Shown: positions 1 to 8,993, numbered from the stretch's first letter. The stretch is DNA of 55,443 nt from an uncultured Verrucomicrobia subdivision 3 bacterium (GCA_903944085.1 CAJAQO010000055.1:1-55443), one strand, 5' to 3'. A program made the numbers and translations. Notes: generated by a model from the letters alone, not told the origin.

Positions 1-501
1 CAGAAAACATTTGGCGGAATCAAACCGCGTGGCCTTGGCCTTGGGCTAACGGCCACGCTGGCCTTTTTGTCCCACGGTTTTCTCGACGAGTTGGCCAGGA
101 TTACTTTTCATCCGGCCGATCCCGATTTTCACAGCCCGTTTTGGGTGACGTATCATGCCGCCGTGCTGCTGACCACGATTCTGTTCGTTTGTCTTTGGTG
201 GAAAAAATACAAATGGGGAATCAGCTTTGCCGCGCTGCCGGATGTGGATTGGATTTTCATTCACGGGCAGGAAATTTTTCATGTCCCGATTCCATTCTAC
301 CGGCAGCCGCATTTGCACAATTTGCTGCATGTGATTTATCATCAGCTTCCGCCATTCTCCTGGGTGACGGCGACGCTGAACCGGCTGCCAAACGAGCGGC
401 ATAATCCGTGGGCCTGTCTTTGTGAAGTAACGCTGGTGGCGTTGCTGCTGTTGACGCTGCGCCTGATGACGATGGCGGCTCGCCGATCCAGTTCCGAGTG
501 A
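1..501 (+). CDS. Integral membrane protein, 5' end outside the window
   Basis: The frame is open from base 1 to the TGA at 499-501, so the true start lies upstream; 166 residues are visible. An in-frame TTG at 67 exists, but the residues before it (QKTFGGIKPRGLG then a hydrophobic run) read as coding, so the gene is probably just truncated by the window. Hydrophobic segments occur at the beginning, around HAAVLLTTILFVCLWW, and near the C-terminus (VTLVALLLLTLRL). The His-containing motif LSHGFLDEL and the motif ALPDVDW, followed by a His-rich stretch (HLHNLLHVIYH), recall the membrane-bound metal-dependent hydrolase group (YdjM/DUF457-like). That assignment is an inference from short motifs only. 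It converges on the giant repeat protein gene. Confidence 0.6.
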   Translation, partial: QKTFGGIKPRGLGLGLTATLAFLSHGFLDELARITFHPADPDFHSPFWVTYHAAVLLTTILFVCLWWKKYKWGISFAALPDVDWIFIHGQEIFHVPIPFYRQPHLHNLLHVIYHQLPPFSWVTATLNRLPNERHNPWACLCEVTLVALLLLTLRLMTMAARRSSSE

Positions 502-517
502 TTGCTCCCGCGCGGCA

Positions 518-549
518 GCGAGGTGCGAAATGATGAGTTCGCACCGCGC
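518..549. terminator. Hairpin between two converging genes
   Basis: The arms GGTGCGAA (522-529) and TTCGCACC (538-545) are perfect complements around an 8-nt loop. After one mismatch the stem continues with GCG/CGC (518-520 and 547-549). It lies between the stop of the membrane protein (501) and the stop of the giant repeat protein (579), where a bidirectional terminator would be expected. No U-tract follows on either strand, so intrinsic termination is uncertain. Confidence 0.4.
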
Positions 550-578
550 CGCCAGCGGCAAACGCCGGCCTGAGATGA

Positions 579-3500
579 TCAGGGATAAATGATCCGGAAG
601 AACACCGCGCCGTTGGTGCGGTTGATCGGCATAACCAAATGGTTGGTCGCCGCCGAACCAGCCAGCGCCGACCAGTTGGTGCCGATGCCCTTGGTCAGCA
701 AATTCGTCTGCCCTTCGAGCCGCCAGCCGGTGTGATCAGCCGGCCAGCTCAAATCTAAATTCGTCCCGCCAGTCTTGAACAGCGTGAGGTTCGTGGCGAC
801 CGTGCTGGGCAAAACCACTACCTTGAAATTGTTGGTGGCGCTCAAGTGCGGGTTGACCAGATCATACGGATTGCTGTTCGTCACCACGGTGGTGAGCGTG
901 TTGGTGGTCAGCGTCTCGCTGGGCACCGGCGTCCACGAAATAGTGCCGCTGGCATTAATGCTGGCACCGGCGGGCGGCGCGATCAGCACATAGCCCGCCG
1001 TCGCGGAATGAATGTTCGGCTCCGTCGCGCCATTGCTGATGGCGAAGGGTTGAAGCAGCGTAATCGTCTGGGTTCCGATCACGCCCAGAACCGGCGCTTG
1101 ATTCACTTCCTGCACGATGATTTGGTAGAGGTTGGTGGCGCTCAATGGCGGCGTGCCATTGTCGGTGACCACGAACGCGACGAGGTTGGTGGACGGGCTG
1201 TTGGTTTGTTGTGGCGTCCAAGTAAGAATGCCCGTGGCCGGATTAAACGCCATGCCGTTGGTTGCGCCAACCAAGCTGGTCGTCAGGGTTTGCGGCGGAA
1301 TATCGGCGTCGGTGGCGAGGTTGGTGATGCTCAACGAGGTCAGTTCTTTCACCACAAACTGGTTGGAGGCCGGCGCGACCACCACGGGCCGCGCGTTGAG
1401 GACGCTCAAGACGAAATACGTCGGGAAGTAATTGGTGTTCCACGCATCGGCAAACGGCAGGGTGGCATTCGTGAAGCCGCCGGTGAACGAGCCATAGTAA
1501 AGATTGGTGAAGGAATTCCCCTGGATGGGCTGATAGCCATTGTTGAGATTGGCACTGACGGTGCCGACCAGTGCCGCAGCGCCAGCCAGGGAGATGGTGC
1601 CATTGTTGGTCAAACTATTGATGCCGATGTTTAGCGTGCCGTTGGTGAGGCTGTAAGCGCCTTGCAAACTAATGTTGCCAAGCTGGGAATCCAAGATGCC
1701 GGCATTGTTAAAGGTGACCCCGCTTTGAAACTGGCTGCTGCCGCCGCCGGAGCCGGTTTTGCGGAAGCTGCCATAATTGTTGATCTGCACGATACCACCC
1801 CAAGCATTGTTAAAAACGCTGTCATTCTGCGCGTTCCAGAGTCCATAATTGTAAATCAGCGTGTCGTTGCCGCCGCGAATTGTCCCGCTCGCCCACGTCA
1901 GCGTGCCAAAGTTCGTCACCCAAGTGCTTTCCAAGTCCATATTATTTCCAACACCCGCCACGATAACTGTGCTGTTGGTGGCGATGTTGACGATCGCGTT
2001 GTCCCAATTGCCGGCGATCCAAGTCAGCGCGCCGTTGATAACATTCGGATTGCCCACCAGATTGCCGCCGTTCAGCCAAGTGTTGGTGTCTGTCACCGTG
2101 CCGTTCAAAACAAAACTGCCTTGCGCCAGGTTCAGCAAACCCAGCGTGTTGGTGGTGACGTAGCCGCCGGTGAAGCTGCCGCCGCCGAGCAGCGCCAGTT
2201 GCAGGCCGTTGGTGCCGTTCTGCTGCACGTCAACCACCCCGGCCAGTTGGTTGAACACCACGCCGCTGGCGATAATGGTGTTGGCCACCAGTTCCCCAGC
2301 CCCGCCCGATTTGCGGAACGTGCCGTAGTTGTCAATAAACGCGACGCCGCCCCAGGCATTTTGAAATTGCCGGTCGCTCTGCGCATCCCACAAGCCATAA
2401 TTGTAGATCTCCGTGTCGCTGCCGCCACGCAGCGTCCCGCTCGCCCATGCCATCGTGCCATAGTTCGTCACCCAGGTGCCTTGCATGTCCAGGTTCCCCG
2501 CGACGCCCGCCGCGATGACCACGCTGTTGCTGGCGATGGTAACATACGCGCCATCCCAATAGCCGCCCACCCAGGTCAAAGCGCCGTGGACGATATTCGT
2601 GCCGACAAGATTGCCGCTGTTTTCCATGACATTGGTGCCCGTCACCGTGCCGTTCAAATTGAAGCTGCCGACGGAGAACACCGACAACGCCTGACTGTTG
2701 GTGGTGAAGTAGCCACCGGTAAAATTGCCGCCGCCCTGGAACACCAGTTCGCAACCGTTCGTGCCGTTCTGCACGTCAATCACCCCGGCCAGTTGGTTGA
2801 ACCCAACGCCGCCCGCAAACAAGGTGTAGTTGCCGGCATACGAACTGACCCCGCCGGATTTGCGGAACGTGCCGTAGTTGTTGAACGTCGTGCTGCCGCC
2901 AAGGGCGTCTTGGAACTGCTGATCGCTCTGGCAGTCCCACAAGTTGTCATTGTAAACGGCCGTGCCGTTGCCGCCACGCAGCGTGCCGCTCGACCACGCC
3001 ACCGTGCCGTTATTGGTCACGACCACGGCATTCATGTCCAAGTTGCCGGTGCCGCCGGCCACGAGCAAAAGGCTGTTGGGGGCAATGGTGACGAAATAGG
3101 AAGGATCCCAGTTGCCCGCCACCCAGGTCAACGCGCCTCGGATGACGTTGGTGCCCGCCAGATTGCCGGCATCCTCCCAAGTGTTGGTGCCGGTGACGGT
3201 GCCGTTGAGATTGAAATTGCCCTGAGACAAAACGGTCAAGCCAAATTGGTTGGTGGTAATGTAGCCGCCGGTCAGATTGCCGCCGCCTTGAAGCGCGAGT
3301 TCCAATCCGTTGGTGCCATTCTGCACGTCAATCACGCCGGCAAGCTGGTTGAAGAGCACGTTGCCGCCAAAAAATGTCGCGGTGGAAAATTCGCTGGCGC
3401 CGCCGGATTTGCGGAGCGTGCCGTAATTGTTGAAGAACGCAGCCGCGCCACCGTAGGCTTGGTTGTAAGTTTGATCACTTTGGCAGTCGAACAAGCCGTA

Positions 3501-6290
3501 GTTGTAAATTCCTCCGGCGTTGCCGCTGCGCAGCGTGCCGCCGGCCCACTTGACCGTGCCATTGTTGGTAATAATGACCCCATTAAAATTCATGTTGCCG
3601 CCAACGCCAACGATGAGCAAAGTGCTGTTGGTGGCGATGGTCACGAAATAGGAAGGACTCCAATCGCCACCCACCCAAGTCAACGCGCCTTGGATGACGT
3701 TGGTGCCAGCCAGACTGCCGGCGTCATCCCAGGTGTTGGTGCCGGTGACGGTGCCATTGATGTTGAAAGTTCCGATGGACAAAACCGTCAGGCCAAATTG
3801 ATTGGTGGTGATGTAGCCGCCGTTGAGATTGGCCCCGCCTTGGAACGCGAGTTCCAAACCGTTTGTTCCGTTTTGCACATCAATCACGCCGGCGAGCTGA
3901 TTGAAAAAGATGTTGCCGCCAAAAATCGTCGCCGTGGAAAATTCGCTCGCGCCGCCCGATTTGCGGAACGTGCCGTAGTTGTTAAAAGTCACGCCCGTTC
4001 CGCCGAAAGCTTGGTTGAAAGTTTGATCGCTCTGGCAATCCCACAAGCCGTAATTGTAAACCGCGCCGGCGTTGCCGCTGCGGAGCGTGCCGCTGGACCA
4101 GGAAACCGTGCCGTTGTTGGTGAGAATGACGCCGTTCATGTCGTTGTTGCCGCCGCCGGCGATGAACAAACTGCTGTTGGTGGCAATCGTCAGCGTGCCG
4201 GACAAGGCCCCGCCGCTCCAGGTGAGCGCACCGACAATCACCGGCGATCCTGCCAGCGTTCCGCTGACGAACTGCATATTCTGGCCGTTCAGCACGCCAT
4301 TGACAGTGAGACTGCCGGACAGCGTCACCAAGTTGGTGCCGACAATTGTCGTGGAAGTCGCGAAGTTGACACCATTGAAGTCCAAAAACGCGCCGCTGGC
4401 TTCGCTGTAAGTTCCGCCGCTGCTGGTGCCGCCGCCGTTGAAGTCCAGTGTGCCGCTTTGCGCGTTGACCGTTCCAGTGTTGTTGAACGCCACGCCGGAA
4501 TCTAGCAATGTCGTTCCGCTATTGCCGGATTTGATGAACGTGCCGTAATTATTGAACGTCGTGCCTGTGCCGCCATAAGCATTGTTGAAAGTCTGATCGC
4601 TCTGACAATTCCATATGCCGTAGTTGTCCACCGTCCCGCCGTTGCCGCTGCGCAAAATGCCGCTCGTCCACCAAACCGTGCCGTTGTTGGTTACGATCAC
4701 GGCGTTCAAATTCATGTTGTTGCCCGTGCCACCGTTAATGATCAAAAGGCTGTTGGTCGCAATCGTAACAAAATACGACGGGCTCCAATCGCCACCCACC
4801 CAGGTCAAAGCGCCTTGGATGACGTTGGTGCCGGCCAGATTGCCGGTGGTCTCCCAAGTGTTGGTGCCGGTGACGGTTCCATTGACGTTGAAAGTGCCGT
4901 TGCCCAAAACCGTCAGGCCAAATTGATTGGTGGTGATGTAGCCGCCGTTGAGATTACCGCCGCCTAGCAGAGAGAGTTCCAAGCCGTTGGTGCCGTTCTG
5001 CACGTCAATCACACCGGCGAGCTGGTTGAAGAGCACGCCGCCCGCATAAATCGTGGCGGTGGAAATTTCGCTCGCCCCGCCGGATTTGCGAAGGGTGCCG
5101 TAATTGTTGAACGTCGTGCCCGCGCCACCGTAGGCATTGTTGAGCGTTTGATCACTTTGGCAATCAAACAAACCATAGTTGTAAATAGCTCCAGCATTGC
5201 CGCTGCGGAGCGTGCCGCTTGACCACTTGACGATGCCGTTGTTGGTTACGATGACGCCGTTGAAGTCCAAGTTGTTGCCGCCGCCGGCTACGAGCAACGT
5301 GCTGTTGGTGGTGATGGTGACAAAATAGGAAGGATTCCAGTTGCCGCCCACCCAGGTCAAAGCTCCTTGAATAACGTTGGTGCCGGCGAGATTGCCGGCG
5401 TCCTCCCAAGTGTTGGTGCCGGTAATGGTGCCGTTGAGATTGAAATTTCCTTGCGAAAGAACCGTCAAGCCAAATTGATTGGTGGTAATGTAACCGCCGG
5501 TGAAATTGCCGCCGCCTTGAAGCGCCAGTGCCAATCCGTTCGTGCCGTTTTGCACGTCAATCACGCCGGCAAGCTGGTTGAAGACGATGCCGGGGACAAA
5601 AAATGTTGCCGTGGAAAATTCACTCGCGCCGCCCGATTTGCGCAGCGTGCCGTAATTGTTGAACGTCGTGCCGCTGCCACCGTAGGCGTCATTCCAGGTT
5701 TGATCGCTCTGGCAATCCCACAAGCCGTTGTTGACGATCCAGGCGCCGCTGCCGCCTTGGATGGTTCCGTTGTTCCACGCCACCGTGCCATTGTTCGTCA
5801 GCACCATGCCGTTCAGGTCATGATTATTCGCCGTGGTGAGATTCAGCGTGCTGCCGCCGGACAACGTCAAAATCCCGCCCAACGAACCAGCGGACCAACC
5901 GATCGTTCCTTTCAACACCGCATTGGTATTGCCGACGAGCGCGCCGCTGTCCACGGTGAACGCGCCGCTAGGATTCACCGTCAATGGCCCGTTCAGCGCC
6001 AGCGTCTGCCCAGCGAGGGAGAGCGTCACCGGTCCCGCGCCGTTGGTGCCGAGAATGATCGCGCCCACCGTCGTGGTGCCGTTGAGCGAAACCGTCACGC
6101 CGGCATTGGTGATGATGGCCGTATCGCCCGCGCCGGGAACCGTGTTGGGGTTCCAGTTGGCCGCCGTGTTCCAGCCGCCGCTGGCCGTGTTGGTCCAATT
6201 GATCGGAGCCGCTTGAGCCACGCAGCCAGCCAAGATGCCACAGCCAACGGCTCTGATGAGAAGAGTATTAAGATGACGGATGGTTTTCAT
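579..6290 (-). CDS. Giant secreted repeat protein (1903 aa), beta-helix/adhesin-like
   Basis: The reading frame is open further upstream to 6665, but I place the start at the ATG at 6288-6290. It has a good ribosome-binding site (AAAGGAG, 7 nt upstream) and begins a signal peptide (MKTIRHLNTLLIRAVGCGILAGCVAQAA). The mature N-terminus carries a NWNPNTVPGAGDTAII motif typical of secreted right-handed beta-helix or autotransporter-associated repeat proteins. Then follow about seven units of roughly 183 residues marked by GALTWVGG, VTNNGTV, NNYGTLRKSGG, FNQLAGVIDVQNGTNG and GGYITTNQFGLTVL. After about residue 1600 come two putative-Ig (He_PIG-like) domains (FNPATGILTWTP, INASGTISWTPVPSE). The last 60 residues (LSWPADHTGWRLEGQTN to FFRIIYP) are a block I associate with verrucomicrobial exported proteins and may be a secretion or anchoring module. 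There is no autotransporter barrel and no PEP-CTERM tail. The role is unknown; surface adhesin or matrix protein is an inference. Confidence 0.85.
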   Translation of the reverse strand: MKTIRHLNTLLIRAVGCGILAGCVAQAAPINWTNTASGGWNTAANWNPNTVPGAGDTAIITNAGVTVSLNGTTTVGAIILGTNGAGPVTLSLAGQTLALNGPLTVNPSGAFTVDSGALVGNTNAVLKGTIGWSAGSLGGILTLSGGSTLNLTTANNHDLNGMVLTNNGTVAWNNGTIQGGSGAWIVNNGLWDCQSDQTWNDAYGGSGTTFNNYGTLRKSGGASEFSTATFFVPGIVFNQLAGVIDVQNGTNGLALALQGGGNFTGGYITTNQFGLTVLSQGNFNLNGTITGTNTWEDAGNLAGTNVIQGALTWVGGNWNPSYFVTITTNSTLLVAGGGNNLDFNGVIVTNNGIVKWSSGTLRSGNAGAIYNYGLFDCQSDQTLNNAYGGAGTTFNNYGTLRKSGGASEISTATIYAGGVLFNQLAGVIDVQNGTNGLELSLLGGGNLNGGYITTNQFGLTVLGNGTFNVNGTVTGTNTWETTGNLAGTNVIQGALTWVGGDWSPSYFVTIATNSLLIINGGTGNNMNLNAVIVTNNGTVWWTSGILRSGNGGTVDNYGIWNCQSDQTFNNAYGGTGTTFNNYGTFIKSGNSGTTLLDSGVAFNNTGTVNAQSGTLDFNGGGTSSGGTYSEASGAFLDFNGVNFATSTTIVGTNLVTLSGSLTVNGVLNGQNMQFVSGTLAGSPVIVGALTWSGGALSGTLTIATNSSLFIAGGGNNDMNGVILTNNGTVSWSSGTLRSGNAGAVYNYGLWDCQSDQTFNQAFGGTGVTFNNYGTFRKSGGASEFSTATIFGGNIFFNQLAGVIDVQNGTNGLELAFQGGANLNGGYITTNQFGLTVLSIGTFNINGTVTGTNTWDDAGSLAGTNVIQGALTWVGGDWSPSYFVTIATNSTLLIVGVGGNMNFNGVIITNNGTVKWAGGTLRSGNAGGIYNYGLFDCQSDQTYNQAYGGAAAFFNNYGTLRKSGGASEFSTATFFGGNVLFNQLAGVIDVQNGTNGLELALQGGGNLTGGYITTNQFGLTVLSQGNFNLNGTVTGTNTWEDAGNLAGTNVIRGALTWVAGNWDPSYFVTIAPNSLLLVAGGTGNLDMNAVVVTNNGTVAWSSGTLRGGNGTAVYNDNLWDCQSDQQFQDALGGSTTFNNYGTFRKSGGVSSYAGNYTLFAGGVGFNQLAGVIDVQNGTNGCELVFQGGGNFTGGYFTTNSQALSVFSVGSFNLNGTVTGTNVMENSGNLVGTNIVHGALTWVGGYWDGAYVTIASNSVVIAAGVAGNLDMQGTWVTNYGTMAWASGTLRGGSDTEIYNYGLWDAQSDRQFQNAWGGVAFIDNYGTFRKSGGAGELVANTIIASGVVFNQLAGVVDVQQNGTNGLQLALLGGGSFTGGYVTTNTLGLLNLAQGSFVLNGTVTDTNTWLNGGNLVGNPNVINGALTWIAGNWDNAIVNIATNSTVIVAGVGNNMDLESTWVTNFGTLTWASGTIRGGNDTLIYNYGLWNAQNDSVFNNAWGGIVQINNYGSFRKTGSGGGSSQFQSGVTFNNAGILDSQLGNISLQGAYSLTNGTLNIGINSLTNNGTISLAGAAALVGTVSANLNNGYQPIQGNSFTNLYYGSFTGGFTNATLPFADAWNTNYFPTYFVLSVLNARPVVVAPASNQFVVKELTSLSITNLATDADIPPQTLTTSLVGATNGMAFNPATGILTWTPQQTNSPSTNLVAFVVTDNGTPPLSATNLYQIIVQEVNQAPVLGVIGTQTITLLQPFAISNGATEPNIHSATAGYVLIAPPAGASINASGTISWTPVPSETLTTNTLTTVVTNSNPYDLVNPHLSATNNFKVVVLPSTVATNLTLFKTGGTNLDLSWPADHTGWRLEGQTNLLTKGIGTNWSALAGSAATNHLVMPINRTNGAVFFRIIYP
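1640..5790 (-). repeat. About seven ~550-bp coding repeats in the giant protein
   Basis: The codons for the GALTW motif recur near 5341, 4791, 4210 (a divergent unit), 3666, 3112, 2564 and 2010, giving a period of about 548-554 bp. Units between 2.9 and 5.8 kb are very similar at DNA level, for example the recurrent stretch for TGTNTWEDAGNLAGTNVI. The two units nearest the 3' end of the gene (1.7-2.8 kb) and the unit around 4.2 kb are more diverged. Close nucleotide identity in phase with codons makes unequal recombination and length variation likely. Confidence 0.9.
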
Positions 6291-6369
6291 TGTTTGCTCC
6301 TTTTGTGACTGTCCTTGTTTTTTCGTGCCAGCTTGACTAACTGTTCCAAAACTTGGCAATACAGTCTTC

Positions 6370-6397
6370 ATTCTACACAATGTAGCAAAACTTACAA
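6370..6397 (-). promoter_or_regulatory. Promoter-like -35/-10 pair for the giant repeat protein
   Basis: Read on the minus strand, TTGTAA (6392-6397) is followed after 16 bp by TAGAAT (6370-6375), close to the sigma-70 consensus. A start about 7 bp downstream would give a leader of about 70 nt containing the AAAGGAG site. One palindrome overlaps the -35 box and the other overlaps the -10 box and spacer, so the promoter could be directly blocked or modulated. This is a prediction from motif fit only. Confidence 0.5.
6373..6385. promoter_or_regulatory. Palindrome CTACA-CAA-TGTAG, operator candidate
   Basis: This is a perfect 5-bp inverted repeat with a 3-bp centre. It overlaps the proposed -10 box and spacer of the giant repeat protein promoter. 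Its position between divergent genes, one of which encodes a LuxR-type regulator, suggests a binding site. The binding factor is inferred. Confidence 0.4.
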
Positions 6398-6415
6398 TAC
6401 GCATAAGTGCGTATT
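6396..6415. promoter_or_regulatory. Palindrome AATACGCA-TAAG-TGCGTATT, operator candidate
   Basis: A perfect 8-bp inverted repeat with a 4-bp centre, overlapping the proposed -35 box of the minus-strand promoter and lying about 50 bp upstream of the LuxR-type gene. LuxR-family regulators commonly bind about 20-bp dyads near -35, and the size fits. A run of T follows on the plus strand, so a small hairpin terminator is an alternative. However, the only plus-strand gene nearby starts downstream, which makes an operator more likely. Confidence 0.5.
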
Positions 6416-6463
6416 TTTTGATTGCAATGCCTCCCGCTCCGGTAAAAATCAGGTTGGATTTAT

Positions 6464-7516
6464 ATGAGCCCGCTCTCCCCAAACGAATATGAACTGTTCC
6501 TCGACTGTGTCCGGGAATTGCATGCCTTTCGGGATCTGCCGTCGCTGCGCATGTGGCTGCTGGACACGGCGCTGCCCAAACTGATTCCTTCTGACTGGCT
6601 TTCTTACAACGAAGTGGATTTGGTGCATCCGGCCAGCACGCTGGCGATTCTAAAACCCGAATCAAACACGGTCTTTCAGCGGCTTTTCCCGCGCTTCAAA
6701 GAAGTGATTCATCAACACCCGCTGATTCTCCGCCAGCAGGCATCCGCCGATTTTGCAGTCCATAAAATTTCGGACTTTCTGAGCCAGGAAGCCTACCACC
6801 GGCTTGATTTGTATCAGGATATTTATCGCCACATGGGCGTGGAATATCAGATCGCCGCGACCATCAAACTCGAACCCGACCGGGTCACGGCCGTGGCCCT
6901 GTCGCGCCAGGCGAGCGACTATACCGAGCGGGACCGCGCCATTTTGGAAATGCTCCGCCCGCACCTCGTGGTCGCCTTCAATAATCTCGCGCTGGCCAGC
7001 GAGCGGCAGACGATCATGGAAAGCACCTCGCTGGCGTTGAATGAATTTTCCTCCGCCACGCTCATCGTCAATCCGCAAGGCCACATTCTTTACCACACCG
7101 GTCCGGGCTTGCAATGGATCGGCATTACGAGCTTGGGGATGCTGCCAGTCAAGATTTCCGACTGGCTAAATCATTCCGATCACGCCGCCGCCGGCCTTAC
7201 CCACCCGGCGTTGACTTGGATCTCGGAGGCCGGTGAAATCTGCCTCCGCGCCGTGCCAACGAACCACGAGGAGCGGTGGTTGCTGGTGCTCACGCTGGTA
7301 AATGGCCGGGAACCCTCCGCCACGCTGGCGGACAATTTCGGCCTGAGCAAACGTGAAGTGGAGGTGTCCCGTTGGATTTGCCACGGCAAAACCAATGCCG
7401 AAATCGGCGCCATTCTCGGCATCAGTCCCCGCACCGTTCACAAACACGTCGAACACATTTTGAGAAAGCTGGGCGTCGAAACCCGCATGGCGGCCGCGCT
7501 GCGGCTGCTGGCTTGA
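6464..7516 (+). CDS. LuxR-type transcriptional regulator (350 aa)
   Basis: The last 63 residues (about 288-350) form a clear LuxR/GerE helix-turn-helix: LSKREVEVSRWICHGKTNAE, then IGAILGISPRTVHKHVEHIL and RKLGVETRMAAA. The N-terminal 190 residues resemble the GAF-like sensory domains of soil-bacterial LuxR proteins (YHRLDLYQDIYRHMGVEYQI), followed by a PAS-like stretch (SSATLIVNPQGHILYHTG). No receiver domain and no autoinducer-binding signature is evident, so the signal is unknown. It is divergent from the giant repeat protein gene with palindromes between them. Direct control of that gene, and perhaps autoregulation, is inferred from this layout. The ATG at 6464 has only a weak purine-rich upstream site. 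Confidence 0.85.
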   Translation: MSPLSPNEYELFLDCVRELHAFRDLPSLRMWLLDTALPKLIPSDWLSYNEVDLVHPASTLAILKPESNTVFQRLFPRFKEVIHQHPLILRQQASADFAVHKISDFLSQEAYHRLDLYQDIYRHMGVEYQIAATIKLEPDRVTAVALSRQASDYTERDRAILEMLRPHLVVAFNNLALASERQTIMESTSLALNEFSSATLIVNPQGHILYHTGPGLQWIGITSLGMLPVKISDWLNHSDHAAAGLTHPALTWISEAGEICLRAVPTNHEERWLLVLTLVNGREPSATLADNFGLSKREVEVSRWICHGKTNAEIGAILGISPRTVHKHVEHILRKLGVETRMAAALRLLA

Positions 7517-7533
7517 CCCGCCGGGTAATTCAT

Positions 7534-8937
7534 TTATTTCGCGCCGGTGCCGAGCAGCACCACGGGCACGGTGCGCAGCAGAATGGTGAGATCGAGCCAG
7601 ATGGACCAGTTGTCAATGTATTGGAGATCGAGCCGGACCCAGTCGCGGAAGTCGGAAATTTTGTTGCGGCCGCTGACCTGCCAGAGACAAGTGAGGCCGG
7701 GCTTGACGCTCAAGCGGCGGCGATGCGCAAGGTCGTTAAAACGTTTGACCTCGTCCACTGGTAGCGGGCGCGGGCCGACGAGGCTCATTTCGCCGCGCAG
7801 AACATTGAACAATTGCGGCAGTTCGTCGAGGCTGAATTTGCGGAGGATTTTTCCCAGCGGCGTGACGCGCGGATCATTCGTGACTTTGAAAACGGGGCCG
7901 GACATTTCGTTCATCGCAGCCAACTCGTGTTTCAACTGCTCGGCGTTGGTCGCCATGGTGCGGAATTTGTAAATGGAAAACGGCGCGCCGTTGAGGCCGG
8001 AGCGCTGCTGCCGGAACATCACCGGCCCGGCGGAAGTCAGCTTGATCAGCGCCGCGATGGCCAGCATGGGCAGGGCGGCCACCACCAGTAGCAGCAGCGC
8101 GCCGAAAAAATCCAGCAGCAGCTTGGCCACCATCTGCCAGGAGGTTTCCGGCGTGGAGCGGAACACGATGAGCGGATGCCCGGACAACTCGTCGAAACTG
8201 GCGCGGGCGATCTGTGTTGCAAAAAAATCCGCGACCAGCCACGCCTCGACGCCTTCCACCTCGCACAGTTTGATGACGTTTTCGACGCGCTCGAATTGCG
8301 CGTGCTTGGCGCTGACCAGCACGCCGCTGACGGAATGTTCATGCAGCATTTCGATCAACACTTGCGGCGCCGAGTCGGCGAGGTTGAATTCGCCGGCGAT
8401 TTCGAGATCGTCGCCGTTTTGATTCAGCAGCAGTTTGCGCAGCCGGGCCGTTTCCGCATGGCTGCCGGCCAAAATGATGCGGCGTTTGTATTGGGCTTTG
8501 GCCATGCGGCTGCGCATCGCTGCGAGGAGCAGTTCTTCTTTGCTCCACACCAGCGCGCAACTGAAGACGATGAAAATGAAAGATACGCCGCGCGGCGCGG
8601 GCGCTTTGAAATAAAACATCAGCAGCACCATGCCGACGGTGACAATTAGCGAGCCGCGCAGCAGCGGCCAAAACAGTGCCGTCCGCAAATTCACCGCCGG
8701 CCGGTTGTAAAAGCCTTGCGATTCCAGCACCAGCGGTGCCGCCAAGCCGAGCGCAAAATAAAGCCAGACTACTTTATCCGACGAAGCCCATTCTGGCGGA
8801 ATGGACTCCAGCCGCAGCCAGTTGGTGAACGTCGGATTGCTGCGCAAAGCAAACGCCAGCCAGAAGCTCGTGGCGAAAAGGCACGCGTCAGCAAGCTGAT
8901 GCACTTGAGTGCGGATTTGGCGGTCGCGTTGCAGCAT
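7534..8937 (-). CDS. Polyprenyl-phosphate sugar phosphotransferase (EPS initiation)
   Basis: A 467-residue membrane protein of the exopolysaccharide biosynthesis polyprenyl glycosylphosphotransferase family (WbaP/PssY-like). Hydrophobic segments fill the first ~120 residues, followed by a CoA-binding-like Rossmann region. A further membrane segment near 290 precedes the C-terminal bacterial sugar transferase domain. Diagnostic motifs are KFRTM (about residue 322), SLDELPQLFNVLRGEMSLVG and PRPLP, and KPGLTCLWQVSGR. The family transfers a sugar-1-phosphate from a UDP-sugar to undecaprenyl phosphate, the first committed step of repeat-unit assembly. It lies 56 bp downstream of the EpsI-type gene on the same strand, the arrangement usual for exosortase-linked polysaccharide loci. 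Confidence 0.9.
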   Translation of the reverse strand: MLQRDRQIRTQVHQLADACLFATSFWLAFALRSNPTFTNWLRLESIPPEWASSDKVVWLYFALGLAAPLVLESQGFYNRPAVNLRTALFWPLLRGSLIVTVGMVLLMFYFKAPAPRGVSFIFIVFSCALVWSKEELLLAAMRSRMAKAQYKRRIILAGSHAETARLRKLLLNQNGDDLEIAGEFNLADSAPQVLIEMLHEHSVSGVLVSAKHAQFERVENVIKLCEVEGVEAWLVADFFATQIARASFDELSGHPLIVFRSTPETSWQMVAKLLLDFFGALLLLVVAALPMLAIAALIKLTSAGPVMFRQQRSGLNGAPFSIYKFRTMATNAEQLKHELAAMNEMSGPVFKVTNDPRVTPLGKILRKFSLDELPQLFNVLRGEMSLVGPRPLPVDEVKRFNDLAHRRRLSVKPGLTCLWQVSGRNKISDFRDWVRLDLQYIDNWSIWLDLTILLRTVPVVLLGTGAK

Positions 8938-8993
8938 GAAATTCAGTGACTACAATTGTCGTTCAGCATAAGCATCCGGCGGGACAATTCAAA

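Noticed and set aside
1662-4505. Long plus-strand open frame (947 codons) opposite the giant repeat protein
   Set aside because: It is antisense to a protein with signal peptide, RBS and domain repeats; its own translation is Arg/Ala/Val-rich without motifs and follows the repeat period, as expected of a mirror frame.
1640-5790. CRISPR array or transposon repeats for the 550-bp repeats
   Set aside because: Units are far too long for CRISPR, are in frame and encode beta-rich protein modules; no transposase or cas gene is present.
579-6290. Classical type V autotransporter
   Set aside because: The repeats resemble passenger-domain repeats, but the C-terminus has Ig-like domains and no beta-barrel ending in an aromatic residue.
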